A stretch of DNA of 64,000 bases from Streptococcus suis (GCA_024583055.1 CP102145.1:744001-808000), one strand, 5' to 3'; numbered from the stretch's first letter, positions 37,864 through 46,092 are shown. The notes: generated from the letters alone by a model not told the origin. Made by a program: numbers and translations.

Positions 37864-39222
37864 CTATCTCGGTATCTTGATTTCAAAAATAGTTCCTGTT
37901 GGCTGGTTATCACGAATTGAAATTTCCCCCTTCAAGGAATCACTAATCTGTTTAGCCAAGGACAAGCCGAGTCCAAAACCACCTTTTTGTCGCGTTCTAG
38001 CCTTATCTACCCGATAAAAACGATCGAAGACCTTGGTCTTATCATCCTGACTAATTCCTATTCCATTGTCCGCGACTGTAAAGTACGCAAATTTATCCTT
38101 TACTCTTGCCTGAATGCTAATTTGTCCATCGTCTCTTGTATATTTCAAGGCATTATCAAAAATAATGGTCAGGAGTTGTTTTAGCAGGGCCTTATCTGTC
38201 CGAATAGGCTGCTTAATATGATTCGTAACAAGTAAATCCTTGCCACTCTCTTCAGCGATAATGTTAAAATTGTCAAAGATTTCCTCGAGATATTGTGGAT
38301 CCAAATCATCCATCACAATCTGGAAACCATCATCTCGCCGAGCCAGATTCAGCAAATTACTGGTTAAAATCCGCATGTTCCGCACTTCAGCAAGACTGGA
38401 GGCAATGCTTTCACTGGATTCAATGATGGTCGCATTGGGATGACGGAAGAGCCCCTCTAGGCGATTCTGTAGGACAGTCAGTGGTGTCCTGAGCTCATGA
38501 CTAGCATTCTCCACAAAATCCTTCTGCTTTTGATAGCTCAGCAAAATTGGCCGCATACTGAGTTGAGCTAAATAAAGACTGGCAAACAGCGAAATAAACC
38601 AGAAGGAGACCATGACAATCGCCACTGTTCGCTCATAGGTCTGAATAGACATTTTAATCTGACTGACATTGACACAGATAGTCGCGTATTTCAAGTCTAG
38701 CGACGAATATTTTTCCATTACCTCACTCGGCAACTCCAGGGTGGTATAACGGAAATCATCGTCACCAAATGGCCCTTCGACGCTGACTTCCTTTACATTT
38801 TTCAAACTTTCCTTATCAAAAGCCAATTCAGACAAACCGCTGAAGACATCAGAATTGACTAGCTCACCCGCAGAATTATACAAGAGTACGTGGAAATTGG
38901 TTCCCAAACGAATGGGCTCACCGGGACCACCATCAGTATCATCTGGGAGAGTATTCGCACTTGCATTACCTTGATTGCTCTGGTCCTGAAGAATAATTTC
39001 CGAATCTGGATTCAGCATCCTAGCTGCCGCAAAATTCAAAACCAAGTCAGGATGTTGCTTGATTTTGTCAAACTTGATATCTGTACTACGATACATGGTA
39101 GACCGCATCAGTTGAAAAATAATGGCCGTCATAGATATGAAAATCAGCGTAAATACGGCAAAATAGCGGATAAAGTAGGAAAAATTGTCCGACTTGGTGA
39201 GCTTTCTCATCTTATTGATCAT
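37864..39222 (-). CDS. ciaH: Sensor histidine kinase CiaH
   Basis: A 452-residue membrane kinase of the CiaRH system, which governs envelope stress, competence and virulence in streptococci. Seen: two transmembrane segments (about 17-40 and 200-222) bracketing an extracellular sensor domain, the phospho-acceptor H-box [11 protein letters not shown] near 240, and the ATPase with N-box D-N-A-L-K-Y, G1 D-N-G-I-G and G2 G-F-G-L-G-L-S. It overlaps ciaR by 11 bp. Identity rests on the H-box context plus its position next to rpsT/coaA. Confidence 0.92.
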   Translation of the reverse strand: MINKMRKLTKSDNFSYFIRYFAVFTLIFISMTAIIFQLMRSTMYRSTDIKFDKIKQHPDLVLNFAAARMLNPDSEIILQDQSNQGNASANTLPDDTDGGPGEPIRLGTNFHVLLYNSAGELVNSDVFSGLSELAFDKESLKNVKEVSVEGPFGDDDFRYTTLELPSEVMEKYSSLDLKYATICVNVSQIKMSIQTYERTVAIVMVSFWFISLFASLYLAQLSMRPILLSYQKQKDFVENASHELRTPLTVLQNRLEGLFRHPNATIIESSESIASSLAEVRNMRILTSNLLNLARRDDGFQIVMDDLDPQYLEEIFDNFNIIAEESGKDLLVTNHIKQPIRTDKALLKQLLTIIFDNALKYTRDDGQISIQARVKDKFAYFTVADNGIGISQDDKTKVFDRFYRVDKARTRQKGGFGLGLSLAKQISDSLKGEISIRDNQPTGTIFEIKIPR

Positions 39223-39886
39223 TTTTCAAAATATACCCTACACTTCTCAAGGTCTGCAAGCGGTCTGCGAAAACCGTTCCCTTTAATTTCTTTCGGACTT
39301 TTGAAACATAGACCTCTACTACTGAGATGGTCGTATCGCTGTCAAAGCCCCAAATACGGTCAAAAATTTGAGTTTTAGGAAGAATAACGTTCTGGTTTTG
39401 CAAGAAATACACCAGTAAATCAAATTCTTTTCCTAGTAACTCAATTTCACTGCCGTCCACATAGGTCATATTGGTAGACAAATCAACAGTCACATTGCCA
39501 AATTCTAGCTGATTATCATTGAATTTACCAGCTCGCTTCAAAAGCGCCTGAATACGCATCTTCAACTCCTCTAAATAAAATGGCTTGGTCAGGTAATCAT
39601 CCGCCCCCAATTCAAAACCGTGACCCTTATCATCCAAGCTTTCTTTAGCCGTCGTAATCAGGACCGGAGTAGAAATTCCTTTTTCGCGGATTTCTTTTAA
39701 GACCTGAAATCCATCCTTCTCTGGCAACATCAGATCCAAGAGAATCAGATCATAGACACCTGATTCTGCCTCATAGAGGCCCTCATCGCCATCAAAAACC
39801 TGCATAACATCAGCAAAATCATCTAGAAAGTCGAACACCGAATTAGATAGGCTTACATCGTCTTCAACAAGCAATATTTTAATCAT
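39212..39886 (-). CDS. ciaR: Response regulator CiaR
   Basis: A 224-residue OmpR-type regulator. Seen: receiver domain with the acidic E-D-D pocket near 8-10, phospho-acceptor Asp in [10 protein letters not shown] (about residue 51), Thr in L-I-T-T-A and Lys in L-T-K-P-F. The C-terminal winged helix ends V-R-S-V-G-Y. It binds direct repeats TTTAAG-N5-TTTAAG in pneumococcus; one such near-match lies about 390 bp upstream (see the CiaR box at 40275). A TATAAT at 39911-39906 gives its own promoter. Confidence 0.93.
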   Translation of the reverse strand: MIKILLVEDDVSLSNSVFDFLDDFADVMQVFDGDEGLYEAESGVYDLILLDLMLPEKDGFQVLKEIREKGISTPVLITTAKESLDDKGHGFELGADDYLTKPFYLEELKMRIQALLKRAGKFNDNQLEFGNVTVDLSTNMTYVDGSEIELLGKEFDLLVYFLQNQNVILPKTQIFDRIWGFDSDTTISVVEVYVSKVRKKLKGTVFADRLQTLRSVGYILKNDQ

Positions 39887-40093
39887 ATCTGTCTCCTTTT
39901 TTACTCATTATAACATCTTCACATTCATATTTCTATTTAGAAAAAGCCAAACTAGCAGCAATTCCTACTATTAAATGCAGCAGGTTCACGAATAGATGTT
40001 AGAACCTGTAGTCACAAGTACGATACATTTCGATAAGGGATAGTTTCTTGCTAATCAAGGCCGCTTGAGATGGAATACTGACTGTATTTCGAG

Positions 40094-40252
40094 AAAAACT
40101 AGAACCTATAGGAAGTTTTCAGATTTGCTCCGATTTTTGTAGCAATCTGAGAATTTAACCTGTGACTGTAGGTTCTACCAATGAGTGGCAGAAAAATATC
40201 CTTAGCTCAGGTTCTGAGCTGTGAAGGCAGGTTCTTATACTCCTAGCTTGAC
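40094..40252 (-). ncRNA. Candidate CiaR-activated small RNA
   Basis: Predicted transcript of about 159 nt. It should start about 7 nt after the -10 TATACT (40264-40259). It contains a perfect 7-bp hairpin (agctcag-aac-ctgagct, 40220-40204). It then has a large structure with outer 9-bp arms tagaaccta (40177-40169) and taggttcta (40108-40100) and inner arms tcagattgct/agcaaatctga, followed by gtttttc. No open frame of note. The gap of 440 bp between ciaR and rplT has no gene otherwise. CiaR-driven csRNAs are known in several streptococci; this one is predicted from promoter and structure only. Confidence 0.45.
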
Positions 40253-40258
40253 CTCTCT

Positions 40259-40291
40259 AGTATAAACGATGTAACTTAAAAGAAACTAAAA
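40259..40291 (-). promoter_or_regulatory. CiaR-type direct repeat with -10 box
   Basis: Minus strand TTTTAG (40291-40286), 5 nt, TTTAAG (40280-40275): one mismatch from the CiaR consensus TTTAAG-N5-TTTAAG. A TATACT box follows after exactly 10 bp (40264-40259). No separate -35 is present, as expected for an activated promoter. Confidence 0.55.
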
Positions 40292-40317
40292 CACAAAAAG
40301 ACTTCCAAAAGGAAGCC
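40292..40317 (-). terminator. Terminator of infC-rpmI-rplT
   Basis: Minus strand ggcttcc-tttt-ggaagtc followed by tttttgtg, ten bases after the rplT stop. It ends directly at the CiaR-type repeat. Confidence 0.88.
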
Positions 40318-40326
40318 TCCTGATAA

Positions 40327-40686
40327 TTACTTACCAAGTTTTGCTTTTGCAGCGTCTGCAAGAGCTGTGAAACCTGCTGCATCGTTTACTGCGATATCTG
40401 CAAGCATTTTACGGTTCACTTCGATTTCAGCCAATTTCAAACCGTGCATCAATTGTGAGTATGACAAACCGTTCATACGAGCTGCCGCATTGATACGAGT
40501 GATCCACAATTTACGGAAATCACGTTTTTTCTGACGGCGGTCACGGTATGCATAGTAGTAAGAGTTCATTACTTGTTCTTTCGCAGTGCGGAACAAGAGG
40601 TGCTTAGCACCGTAGTAACCTTTAGCTAATTTTAAAATACGTTTACGGCGTTTACGAGAAACAACGCCACCTTTAACACGTGCCAT
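40327..40686 (-). CDS. rplT: 50S ribosomal protein L20
   Basis: A 119-residue basic protein of the large subunit, needed early in 23S rRNA folding and, in Bacillus and E. coli, repressor of its own operon. Seen: A-R-V-K-G-G at the start, the K-R-x-K-x-L-K-L-A-K-G-Y-x-G helix and the C-terminal globular domain with N-R-K-M-L-A-D-I-A. Third gene of infC-rpmI-rplT. Confidence 0.98.
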   Translation of the reverse strand: MARVKGGVVSRKRRKRILKLAKGYYGAKHLLFRTAKEQVMNSYYYAYRDRRQKKRDFRKLWITRINAAARMNGLSYSQLMHGLKLAEIEVNRKMLADIAVNDAAGFTALADAAKAKLGK

Positions 40687-40738
40687 TTAATTTTCCTCCA
40701 AATAATTCAAATAGTAATTATGCAATACTGATGCGAGA

Positions 40739-40939
40739 TTAGCGCATTTGTGTAAGCATTGACTTGATACGCTTAAAGTCACCAGCATGTACCATACCTG
40801 CTTTACGAAGGTGACGACGTTGTTTTTTAGTTTTACCGTGGAAACGGTGTGAAGTATAAGCGCGGAAGCGTTTCAATCCACCAGAACCTGTACGTTTAAA
40901 ACGTTTAGCTGATGCGCGGTGAGTTTTTTGTTTTGGCAT
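40739..40939 (-). CDS. rpmI: 50S ribosomal protein L35
   Basis: A 66-residue basic protein, [13 protein letters not shown] at the start and A-G-M-V-H-A-G-D near the end, both typical of L35. It lies 27 bp after infC and about 50 bp before rplT. Confidence 0.97.
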   Translation of the reverse strand: MPKQKTHRASAKRFKRTGSGGLKRFRAYTSHRFHGKTKKQRRHLRKAGMVHAGDFKRIKSMLTQMR

Positions 40940-40966
40940 TTTAATTCTCCTTTTAGCGTAAAAAGC

Positions 40967-41488
40967 TTATTTTTTATCTGAAGCTGGGGCCAACTGCATA
41001 AACATTTGACGACCGTCCATCTTAGCGCGTTGTTCGATAATGGCAATATCTTGGGTTGCTTCGGCGAACTCAGCTAATACTTTCGCGCCAACATCTTTGT
41101 GGGTAATCATACGACCCTTGAAACGGATCGAAACCTTGACCTTATTTCCTTTTTCAAGGAATTTACGGGCATTACGAAGTTTCGTCTCGAAATCCCCTTT
41201 GTCAATAACTGGACTTAGACGCACTTCTTTGACAGTGACAACACTTTGTTTCTTGCGTTGTTCTTTCTGTTTCTTCTGATACTCAAATTTGAACTTACCG
41301 TAGTCCATAATTTTAGCAACTGGCGGTTTAGCTTGCGGTTGAATCAATACTAAATCCACATTTGCCTGATCAGCGATGGCCTGAGCCTCATTGAGCGGTT
41401 TGATTCCCAACTGTTCACCCTCAAGACCGATAAGACGAACTTCACGCACTCGAATTTCATCATTGATGAACAAATCTTGCTTTGCTAT
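40967..41488 (-). CDS. infC: Translation initiation factor IF-3 (probable AUA start)
   Basis: A 173-residue factor that proofreads the initiator codon and splits subunits. Seen: N-domain [12 protein letters not shown], linker rich in K/R, C-domain [11 protein letters not shown]. The best start is ATA at 41488 (A-K-Q-D-L-F-I-N-D follows). The SD gaggtg is 7 nt upstream, an in-frame TGA lies two codons before it, and no ATG, GTG or TTG fits between. The TTG at 41473 is 22 nt from the SD and would cut off conserved residues. infC of other bacteria also uses rare starts (AUU in E. coli) that IF-3 itself discriminates against, giving autoregulation. Confidence 0.93.
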   Translation of the reverse strand: MAKQDLFINDEIRVREVRLIGLEGEQLGIKPLNEAQAIADQANVDLVLIQPQAKPPVAKIMDYGKFKFEYQKKQKEQRKKQSVVTVKEVRLSPVIDKGDFETKLRNARKFLEKGNKVKVSIRFKGRMITHKDVGAKVLAEFAEATQDIAIIEQRAKMDGRQMFMQLAPASDKK

Positions 41489-41644
41489 GGCTTTTCACCT
41501 CATTTTATTTTTTTCGAGAAAAACGAAACGGACTTGCTACACAAGTCCGCACTACACCATTATTCTTTCCGAAGAAATCTTAATCCGTAGGGCCAGACAA
41601 CGTTAGTCGCAAGGCGAGAAGCTCTCACTTCTGCTTTTCTCAAT
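41489..41644 (-). ncRNA. infC leader with internal terminator (L20-type leader)
   Basis: The leader runs about 155 nt from the expected TSS to infC. It includes a well-structured 5' part and the hairpin cggacttg (41549-41542) with caagtccg (41536-41529), followed by tttcgttttt: an intrinsic terminator ahead of the gene. In Bacillus the equivalent leader binds L20 and terminates. I infer the same class of control here; the fold has not been compared with a covariance model. Confidence 0.6.
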
Positions 41645-41650
41645 ACGACC

Positions 41651-41679
41651 ATTCTATCATGTCCTACACTACTTGTCAA
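41651..41679 (-). promoter_or_regulatory. infC operon promoter
   Basis: Minus strand TTGACA (41679-41674), 17 bp, TAGAAT (41656-41651): almost consensus. The -35 lies inside the last codons of cmk. Confidence 0.85.
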
Positions 41680-42346
41680 GGATTTCTTTCGCTTTTTCTG
41701 AAATAAATTGCACAACACCTTCAATAGAAACACCAGTTGTATCAAAGGTAATGGCATCTTCTGCTGCTTTGAGTGGTGAAACTGCTCGTGTACTATCTTT
41801 CAAGTCACGGGCCGCAATCTCCTCTTTCAAGGTTTCCAAATCCGTCTCAATGCCTCGCGCCTTATTTTCCTTAAAACGGCGAAGGGCCCGCTCTTCAACA
41901 GAGGCAATCAGGAAAATTTTCAACTCTGCCTGAGGCAAAACAACTGTGCCAATATCACGACCATCCATGACAATGCCACCTGCCTGGGCAATTTCTTGCT
42001 GGAGTTCGACCAGTCTTTCACGAATAGGAGCCAATGCTGCCACCCAAGAAACATTGTTGGTCACGTCGTTATCACGAATGGCTAGACTGACATCCCGTTG
42101 ACCGAGGAACACCAGTTGCTGGCCATCTTCCGAACGGCCGAATGAAATCGGATACTGAGCCAAGAGAGCTAAAATATCGTCAACCATATCAGCTGTTAGT
42201 TTATTTTCCAGAGCTAACAATGTAACGGCACGATACATAGCACCAGTGTCCAAATAGGTATAGCCAAAATTTTTCGCAATAATTTTTGCCACGGTTGACT
42301 TTCCGCTCGAAGCAGGTCCATCGATGGCGATTTGAATTGATTTCAT
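41669..42346 (-). CDS. cmk: Cytidylate kinase
   Basis: A 225-residue (d)CMP kinase. Seen: P-loop G-P-A-S-S-G-K-S-T near 10-18, L-D-T-G-A-M-Y-R near 35, the M-D-G-R-D-I-G-T-V region near 130 and R-A-x-S-P-L-K-x-A-x-D near 187. It is 8 bp downstream of the LysM protein gene and probably co-transcribed with it. Confidence 0.96.
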   Translation of the reverse strand: MKSIQIAIDGPASSGKSTVAKIIAKNFGYTYLDTGAMYRAVTLLALENKLTADMVDDILALLAQYPISFGRSEDGQQLVFLGQRDVSLAIRDNDVTNNVSWVAALAPIRERLVELQQEIAQAGGIVMDGRDIGTVVLPQAELKIFLIASVEERALRRFKENKARGIETDLETLKEEIAARDLKDSTRAVSPLKAAEDAITFDTTGVSIEGVVQFISEKAKEILDK

Positions 42347-42354
42347 AAATCCTC

Positions 42355-42885
42355 TTATCTAATACGTACTACATCTCCTGGGTTGGCCCACCAAGTACCA
42401 CCAGGTCCCACCATTTTTTCTGGATTCAAGCGTTCCAACTCAGCCATAGAAACCCCTGCTCGGTTGGCAATACTTGCAAGACCTTCGCCAGGTTGGACAG
42501 TTGTGGTTGTACCATCTCCACGATCTACCAAATCCGCAGCGGAGCTTGCCTCTGTTGATGATTCCTCAGTGGCTGCTTCTGTAGTCTCAGTCGTTTCAGT
42601 TGCGTTTGAATCTTGCTCAGATGAACTCGAAGTTGCAACCTGGGCATTTTCAGCATTATAAAAACCTTCTGTCGAGTCAGTATTACTGCCACCTGTAGAC
42701 AGGTAAATAGCCAAAATGATAATGGCCAAAAGGAAGAAAACAAAGATTGAAGCTAAAATAGTAAACAAGCGACTACTCGCCATCATACCTACTTTTCGAT
42801 TTCTACGACTTACTGACACTTGCTCATCCTCAACTTCTTCCAATTCTTCTTCAAAAAGTTCATCATTCCATGGTTCTTGTGACAT
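42355..42885 (-). CDS. LysM domain surface protein (SAG1386/EF1546 family)
   Basis: A 176-residue membrane-anchored protein. Seen: acidic cytoplasmic N-terminus (residues 1-33, rich in E), one transmembrane segment (about 37-62), a Ser/Thr/Glu linker (85-120) and a C-terminal LysM repeat (about 125-175; T-V-Q-P-G-E-G-L, then [12 protein letters not shown]). LysM binds N-acetylglucosamine of peptidoglycan. The cmk-neighbour position is conserved. Exact role unknown. Confidence 0.88.
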   Translation of the reverse strand: MSQEPWNDELFEEELEEVEDEQVSVSRRNRKVGMMASSRLFTILASIFVFFLLAIIILAIYLSTGGSNTDSTEGFYNAENAQVATSSSSEQDSNATETTETTEAATEESSTEASSAADLVDRGDGTTTTVQPGEGLASIANRAGVSMAELERLNPEKMVGPGGTWWANPGDVVRIR

Positions 42886-42933
42886 TGATAGCTTCTCCTT
42901 GTATTTTTTTCCTATTATGTTTACAATTATTCT

Positions 42934-43128
42934 ATGAATATTAGACTGATTCCTGAAAAATGTATCGCCTGTGGTCTATGTCAGACCTACTCGCCCTTGT
43001 TTGACTATGATGATGACGGTATCGTTATCTTTAGCCATACTGAAGCATTAGAAACAAGCATTCCAGCTGATAATCAGGCTCTCCTGGCTGCAAAATCATG
43101 CCCCACCAAGGCTATTCTTGCGGAGTGA
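42934..43128 (+). CDS. Ferredoxin, single 4Fe-4S type
   Basis: A 64-residue electron carrier. Seen: C-I-A-C-G-L-C (C-x2-C-x2-C) at residues 11-17 and the fourth Cys in S-C-P-T-K-A-I near 57, i.e. ligands for one 4Fe-4S cluster. It is divergent from the LysM gene and its 3' end overlaps the convergent EbsA gene by 33 bp. Confidence 0.93.
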   Translation: MNIRLIPEKCIACGLCQTYSPLFDYDDDGIVIFSHTEALETSIPADNQALLAAKSCPTKAILAE

Positions 43129-43605
43129 TTTCGCTTCATCTGAATAGTAGACTTCAAAATAATCCTGCTTGACCAAATGGTCGACAAGCTCTATTTCGCC
43201 TTGAAATTTGGGATGAAGGGCTAAGGCATTGATGAAGTATTTCTTAGGCCACTTCCTCATGCAGAATGTTAGCTCCTCGGCTTCATTTCTCCTACAGATA
43301 CTGATAGATAAATAATTGACCTTGACCTTGCTGATGGAAGCAATGTCAATTTTTTTATTCTTAAATAGATTTGCTGATGCGATATATAAATTTTCATCTT
43401 CAATAAGAAAGTACCGATGACTGCCTAAAATCGCTAAGACAATCGTCGTAAACAGCAAGAGAAAAATGATAAATACCTGGCGACTTCTCTCCAAAATGAG
43501 GGATAGCCCTAGAAAGAGAGGAACCAAGGACAGGGACCAATAGATCATCGAGGTCGCAAAATCCGGTTGCCAATGGTATCTTAATTTTCCAAATAATCGG
43601 ATCAT
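43096..43605 (-). CDS. EbsA family membrane protein
   Basis: A 169-residue protein of the EbsA group (named from the enterococcal pheromone-responsive region). Seen: two adjacent transmembrane helices (about 20-38 and 45-63) after a short W/F-rich N-terminus, then a soluble domain. A good aaaggaggt SD. The cmk-LysM-ferredoxin-EbsA neighbourhood is typical of streptococci. Function unknown; sometimes described as pore-forming, on thin evidence. Confidence 0.82.
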   Translation of the reverse strand: MIRLFGKLRYHWQPDFATSMIYWSLSLVPLFLGLSLILERSRQVFIIFLLLFTTIVLAILGSHRYFLIEDENLYIASANLFKNKKIDIASISKVKVNYLSISICRRNEAEELTFCMRKWPKKYFINALALHPKFQGEIELVDHLVKQDYFEVYYSDEAKSLRKNSLGGA

Positions 43606-43634
43606 TTTATACCTCCTTTTTCTATTTTAGCATA

Positions 43635-43663
43635 AAAAAGAGGATTTTCCTATGGAAAATCCT
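43635..43663 (-). terminator. Terminator downstream of the Rpn locus
   Basis: Minus strand aggattttcc-ata-ggaaaatcct followed by cttttttatg: long stem, small loop, T6. It lies about 90 bp after the small Rpn gene. Confidence 0.85.
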
Positions 43664-43751
43664 TAAATTGTGTGAAATTATTACAAAGAGATTGCGATTG
43701 TGTTACAGAACGGATGACTTTGTTGAGAGAAACACTCCTGGCCAGCTCAGA

Positions 43752-44006
43752 TTAACTGTGACTCGTCGCCAAGTTCAAAATATCGGCAACGGACAGACCT
43801 GTTCCTTGAGACATCTGGTCAACTGGGACTCCCATAGATAAAAGGTTTTGTTCAATCTCCATATTACGGATGATAACTCCCTGTTCGATTCCTTGCTCAA
43901 TCCCCTCCTGCAAAGCCTTTTCACGCACGGCCTCCTCATGGCGGGTGATACCTGAATGAATTTCCCAAAAATGGTTGGATGCGTTGCGGCTCCACTGGTC
44001 TATCAT
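43752..44006 (-). CDS. Stand-alone small Rpn-type protein (candidate antitoxin)
   Basis: An 84-residue protein equal to the C-terminal part of the Rpn gene just upstream. The first about 45 residues (M-I-D-Q-W-S-R-N-A-S-N-H to E-K-A-L-Q-E-G) are nearly identical to residues 226-260 of the large protein. The tail differs (V-I-I-R-N-M-E-I-E-Q-N onward). I start it at ATG 44006 because AAGGAGG lies 8 nt upstream. An in-frame ATG at 44027 has no SD and is a relic of the duplicated region. It carries no nuclease motif. In E. coli the equivalent C-terminal fragment neutralises the Rpn nuclease; the antitoxin role here is inferred. Confidence 0.72.
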   Translation of the reverse strand: MIDQWSRNASNHFWEIHSGITRHEEAVREKALQEGIEQGIEQGVIIRNMEIEQNLLSMGVPVDQMSQGTGLSVADILNLATSHS

Positions 44007-44034
44007 GTCTACTTCCTCCTTGGTCATGGTAATC

Positions 44035-44301
44035 TCAAGACAGCTGTTGAGTAAGTTTTTGAACCAAACTCAAGTCCAAACCAACGAAGTCAGCTATCTG
44101 CATAGGACTACGACCTTGCTGTAACATACGACCGATCATACTCAATTGCCCTTGTTCGATTCCTTGTTCAATTCCTTGCTCAATACCAAGTTCAATCCCC
44201 TCTTTCAAGGCTTTCTCACGAACAGCCTCTTCATGGCGGGTAATACCGGAATGAATTTCCCAAAAATGGTTAGATGCATTGCGATTCCATTGGTCTATCA
44301 T
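44035..44301 (-). CDS. Intragenic C-terminal Rpn product (candidate RpnS-type antitoxin)
   Basis: In frame within the nuclease gene, the codons for K-E-E form AAGGAGG (44316-44310). Eight bases later ATG at 44301 begins M-I-D-Q-W, an 88-residue product containing the conserved start, the GIEQ repeats and the tail. The SD and spacing are perfect, stronger than the TTG of the full-length protein. The same SD and start are kept in the duplicate at 44006. Published work on E. coli Rpn genes shows such internal products inhibit the nuclease. Expression here is predicted. Confidence 0.6.
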   Translation of the reverse strand: MIDQWNRNASNHFWEIHSGITRHEEAVREKALKEGIELGIEQGIEQGIEQGQLSMIGRMLQQGRSPMQIADFVGLDLSLVQKLTQQLS

Positions 44302-44976
44302 GTCTATTTCCTCCTTGGTCATTGCATTTCTGTCGAGCAACTGCTCGGCCTTATCAATAATAGGTGTCGGTCGTTGGCTAAAGCCTCGGTTGGAGAAAAA
44401 CTCCAGCCAGAGTCGTTGTTTGTCGTCCAGCATGCTGTCACGGAACTTTTTCAGCTCGATAATCACCATTTCAAACGGTTTCTTGTACTGTCCAGTTTCA
44501 CCGAAGGGCTGTTCCAGTACTTCGCCTGTCTGACTGTCCGTAATGATAAAAGAATGAATGGGACGATTGTCATCAAAATAACGGCTGGCAACAAGCGCTA
44601 TCGAATAGACCGGCATGATTTTTTCATACATATCGTGGGTCTTGTAAACCTTCTTGCGAACATTGGGCAAATCCTTAACCAAATGCTGGCAAGAATAGGT
44701 CCAGAGCCGCTTGATGAAGTTCTTCTGGTAGGCCACCTGAATCTCGATAATGACCTGGGTCTGGTCCTCCATGAGAGCCAGAATATCCACTGTGGTGCTG
44801 AAAAATCCCTTCCGTTCGCGCTTGAGGTCTGCGATAGTACCATTCAAAATCTCAACAGACTGGGGGCGAAAGCCCAGAAAAGTTTCGATAAAATCAATGG
44901 TAATCTCATGGTCGCTAAAAATTTTCTTAGCAACAATATCAGCTAAGGGATTAATCTTGTGGCGGCGTTTTGACAA
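44035..44976 (-). CDS. Rpn family recombination-promoting nuclease
   Basis: A 313-residue PD-(D/E)XK nuclease of the Rpn/transposase-31-like family. Seen: N-terminal P-L-A-D-I-V-A-K-K-I-F, then the catalytic region T-T-V-D-I-L-A (Asp near 64) and I-I-E-I-Q (Glu-x-Gln near 78-80), and a C-terminal E-G-I-E-x-G-I-E-Q-G tetrapeptide repeat (about 259-276) before a helical tail. The start is TTG at 44976 behind ggagg. E. coli Rpn proteins are DNA endonucleases with phage-defence activity. An internal ATG with a perfect SD probably makes a second product from the same gene. Confidence 0.9.
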   Translation of the reverse strand: MSKRRHKINPLADIVAKKIFSDHEITIDFIETFLGFRPQSVEILNGTIADLKRERKGFFSTTVDILALMEDQTQVIIEIQVAYQKNFIKRLWTYSCQHLVKDLPNVRKKVYKTHDMYEKIMPVYSIALVASRYFDDNRPIHSFIITDSQTGEVLEQPFGETGQYKKPFEMVIIELKKFRDSMLDDKQRLWLEFFSNRGFSQRPTPIIDKAEQLLDRNAMTKEEIDMIDQWNRNASNHFWEIHSGITRHEEAVREKALKEGIELGIEQGIEQGIEQGQLSMIGRMLQQGRSPMQIADFVGLDLSLVQKLTQQLS

Positions 44977-45067
44977 ATCAGTATCCTCCGAATTTAGTTC
45001 TACTACTTACTTAATTCGAAAAATACTGGCAGTTTCTAAAATTATTTTATCATAAATGGAAGAAAAT

Positions 45068-45108
45068 GTAAAAAATGAGAAAGTAAATAATAATAGTTCT
45101 TTCTCATT
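45068..45108 (-). terminator. Terminator of the rhamnan-type polysaccharide operon
   Basis: Minus strand aatgagaaag and ctttctcatt form a 10-bp stem around a 15-nt loop, followed by ttttta. It lies about 55 bp after the last glycosyltransferase gene. Confidence 0.8.
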
Positions 45109-45162
45109 ACATATACTTTGAAATTACCTAAGAGAGCTAGTTTTTGACAGGTACAACAAATA

Positions 45163-46092
45163 CTATAAATTTTGTTCCTTGATAATATATATGGGACGTT
45201 TTTTAGTTTCTAAAAATATTTTTGCAATATATTTTCCTATTATCCCAATAGCTAACAGTTGAATTCCACCAATAAATAATATAATTGAAACGGTGCTTGC
45301 CCAACCTGTGATACTGCCACCAATAGTGACTTTGCGAACGACAACAAATAAAATACCCAAAATCGACATTAAGAACGATGATATTCCAGCCCAGACTGAT
45401 AAATTTAAAGGTGCCTCCGAAAAATTAATGAATCCCTCCAAAGAATAATTTAATAAACTCCAAAAACTCCATGACGTTTCACCAGCGATTCTTTCCCTGT
45501 TCTCATAACTGATATAGTCTACTTCAAACCCTACCCAGGAAAATAATCCTTTTGAAAAACGGTTGACTTCTTGAAGTTCTAAGATACTATCAACTACCTG
45601 TCTTGTCATCAGACGAAAGTCTCTGGCTCCATCGATCATCTCTGTATCCGAAACTTTATTAATTAATTTATAGAATAATTTCGAGAAAAAGGAGCGAATC
45701 GGTGGTTCACCTGAGCGATCTGCACGACGAGTTCCCACAACGTCACAACCACCCTTTATTTTCTCATACATTTGGATGAGTAATTCTGGCGGATCTTGTA
45801 AGTCCACATCCATCACCGTAATGAAATCTCCCTTGGCGTGTTCTAAGCCAGCCAAAAGGCCTGCTTCTTTCCCAAAATTTCTCGAAAAAGAAAGATAATG
45901 AACATTGTCGAAATCCTTTGAAACCTCTCTGAGGATTCTTAGAGTCGCATCCTTAGAGCCATCATTAACAAATAAATATTCAAAAATTAGCTCATTAGAC
46001 AATTCTTTTTCAACTTCTTGGGTAGCTGCTAGAAATGGACGGATTGTTTCTTCCTCATTATAGCAAGGGACGATGATTGTCAGTTTTTTCAT
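45163..46092 (-). CDS. GT2 polyprenyl-phosphate glycosyltransferase (GtrB/GacI-like)
   Basis: A 309-residue membrane glycosyltransferase. Seen: V-P-C-Y-N-E-E-E-T at the start, D-V-D-L-Q-D-P-P-E-L-L near 95 (metal-binding D-x-D region) and two C-terminal transmembrane helices (about 228-255 and 262-288). This is the architecture of enzymes making undecaprenyl-phosphate-linked sugars (GtrB, DPM1, GacI). In group A Streptococcus, GacI makes GlcNAc-P-Und for side chains of the rhamnan. Last gene of the operon; its start overlaps the preceding gene by 35 bp. Confidence 0.88.
   Translation of the reverse strand: MKKLTIIVPCYNEEETIRPFLAATQEVEKELSNELIFEYLFVNDGSKDATLRILREVSKDFDNVHYLSFSRNFGKEAGLLAGLEHAKGDFITVMDVDLQDPPELLIQMYEKIKGGCDVVGTRRADRSGEPPIRSFFSKLFYKLINKVSDTEMIDGARDFRLMTRQVVDSILELQEVNRFSKGLFSWVGFEVDYISYENRERIAGETSWSFWSLLNYSLEGFINFSEAPLNLSVWAGISSFLMSILGILFVVVRKVTIGGSITGWASTVSIILFIGGIQLLAIGIIGKYIAKIFLETKKRPIYIIKEQNL

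Noticed and set aside
41471..41473. TTG as infC start
   Set aside because: Too far from the SD and would remove residues conserved in IF-3.
44007..44027. ATG at 44027 as start of the small Rpn gene
   Set aside because: No SD upstream; the AAGGAGG inside its first codons serves the ATG at 44006.
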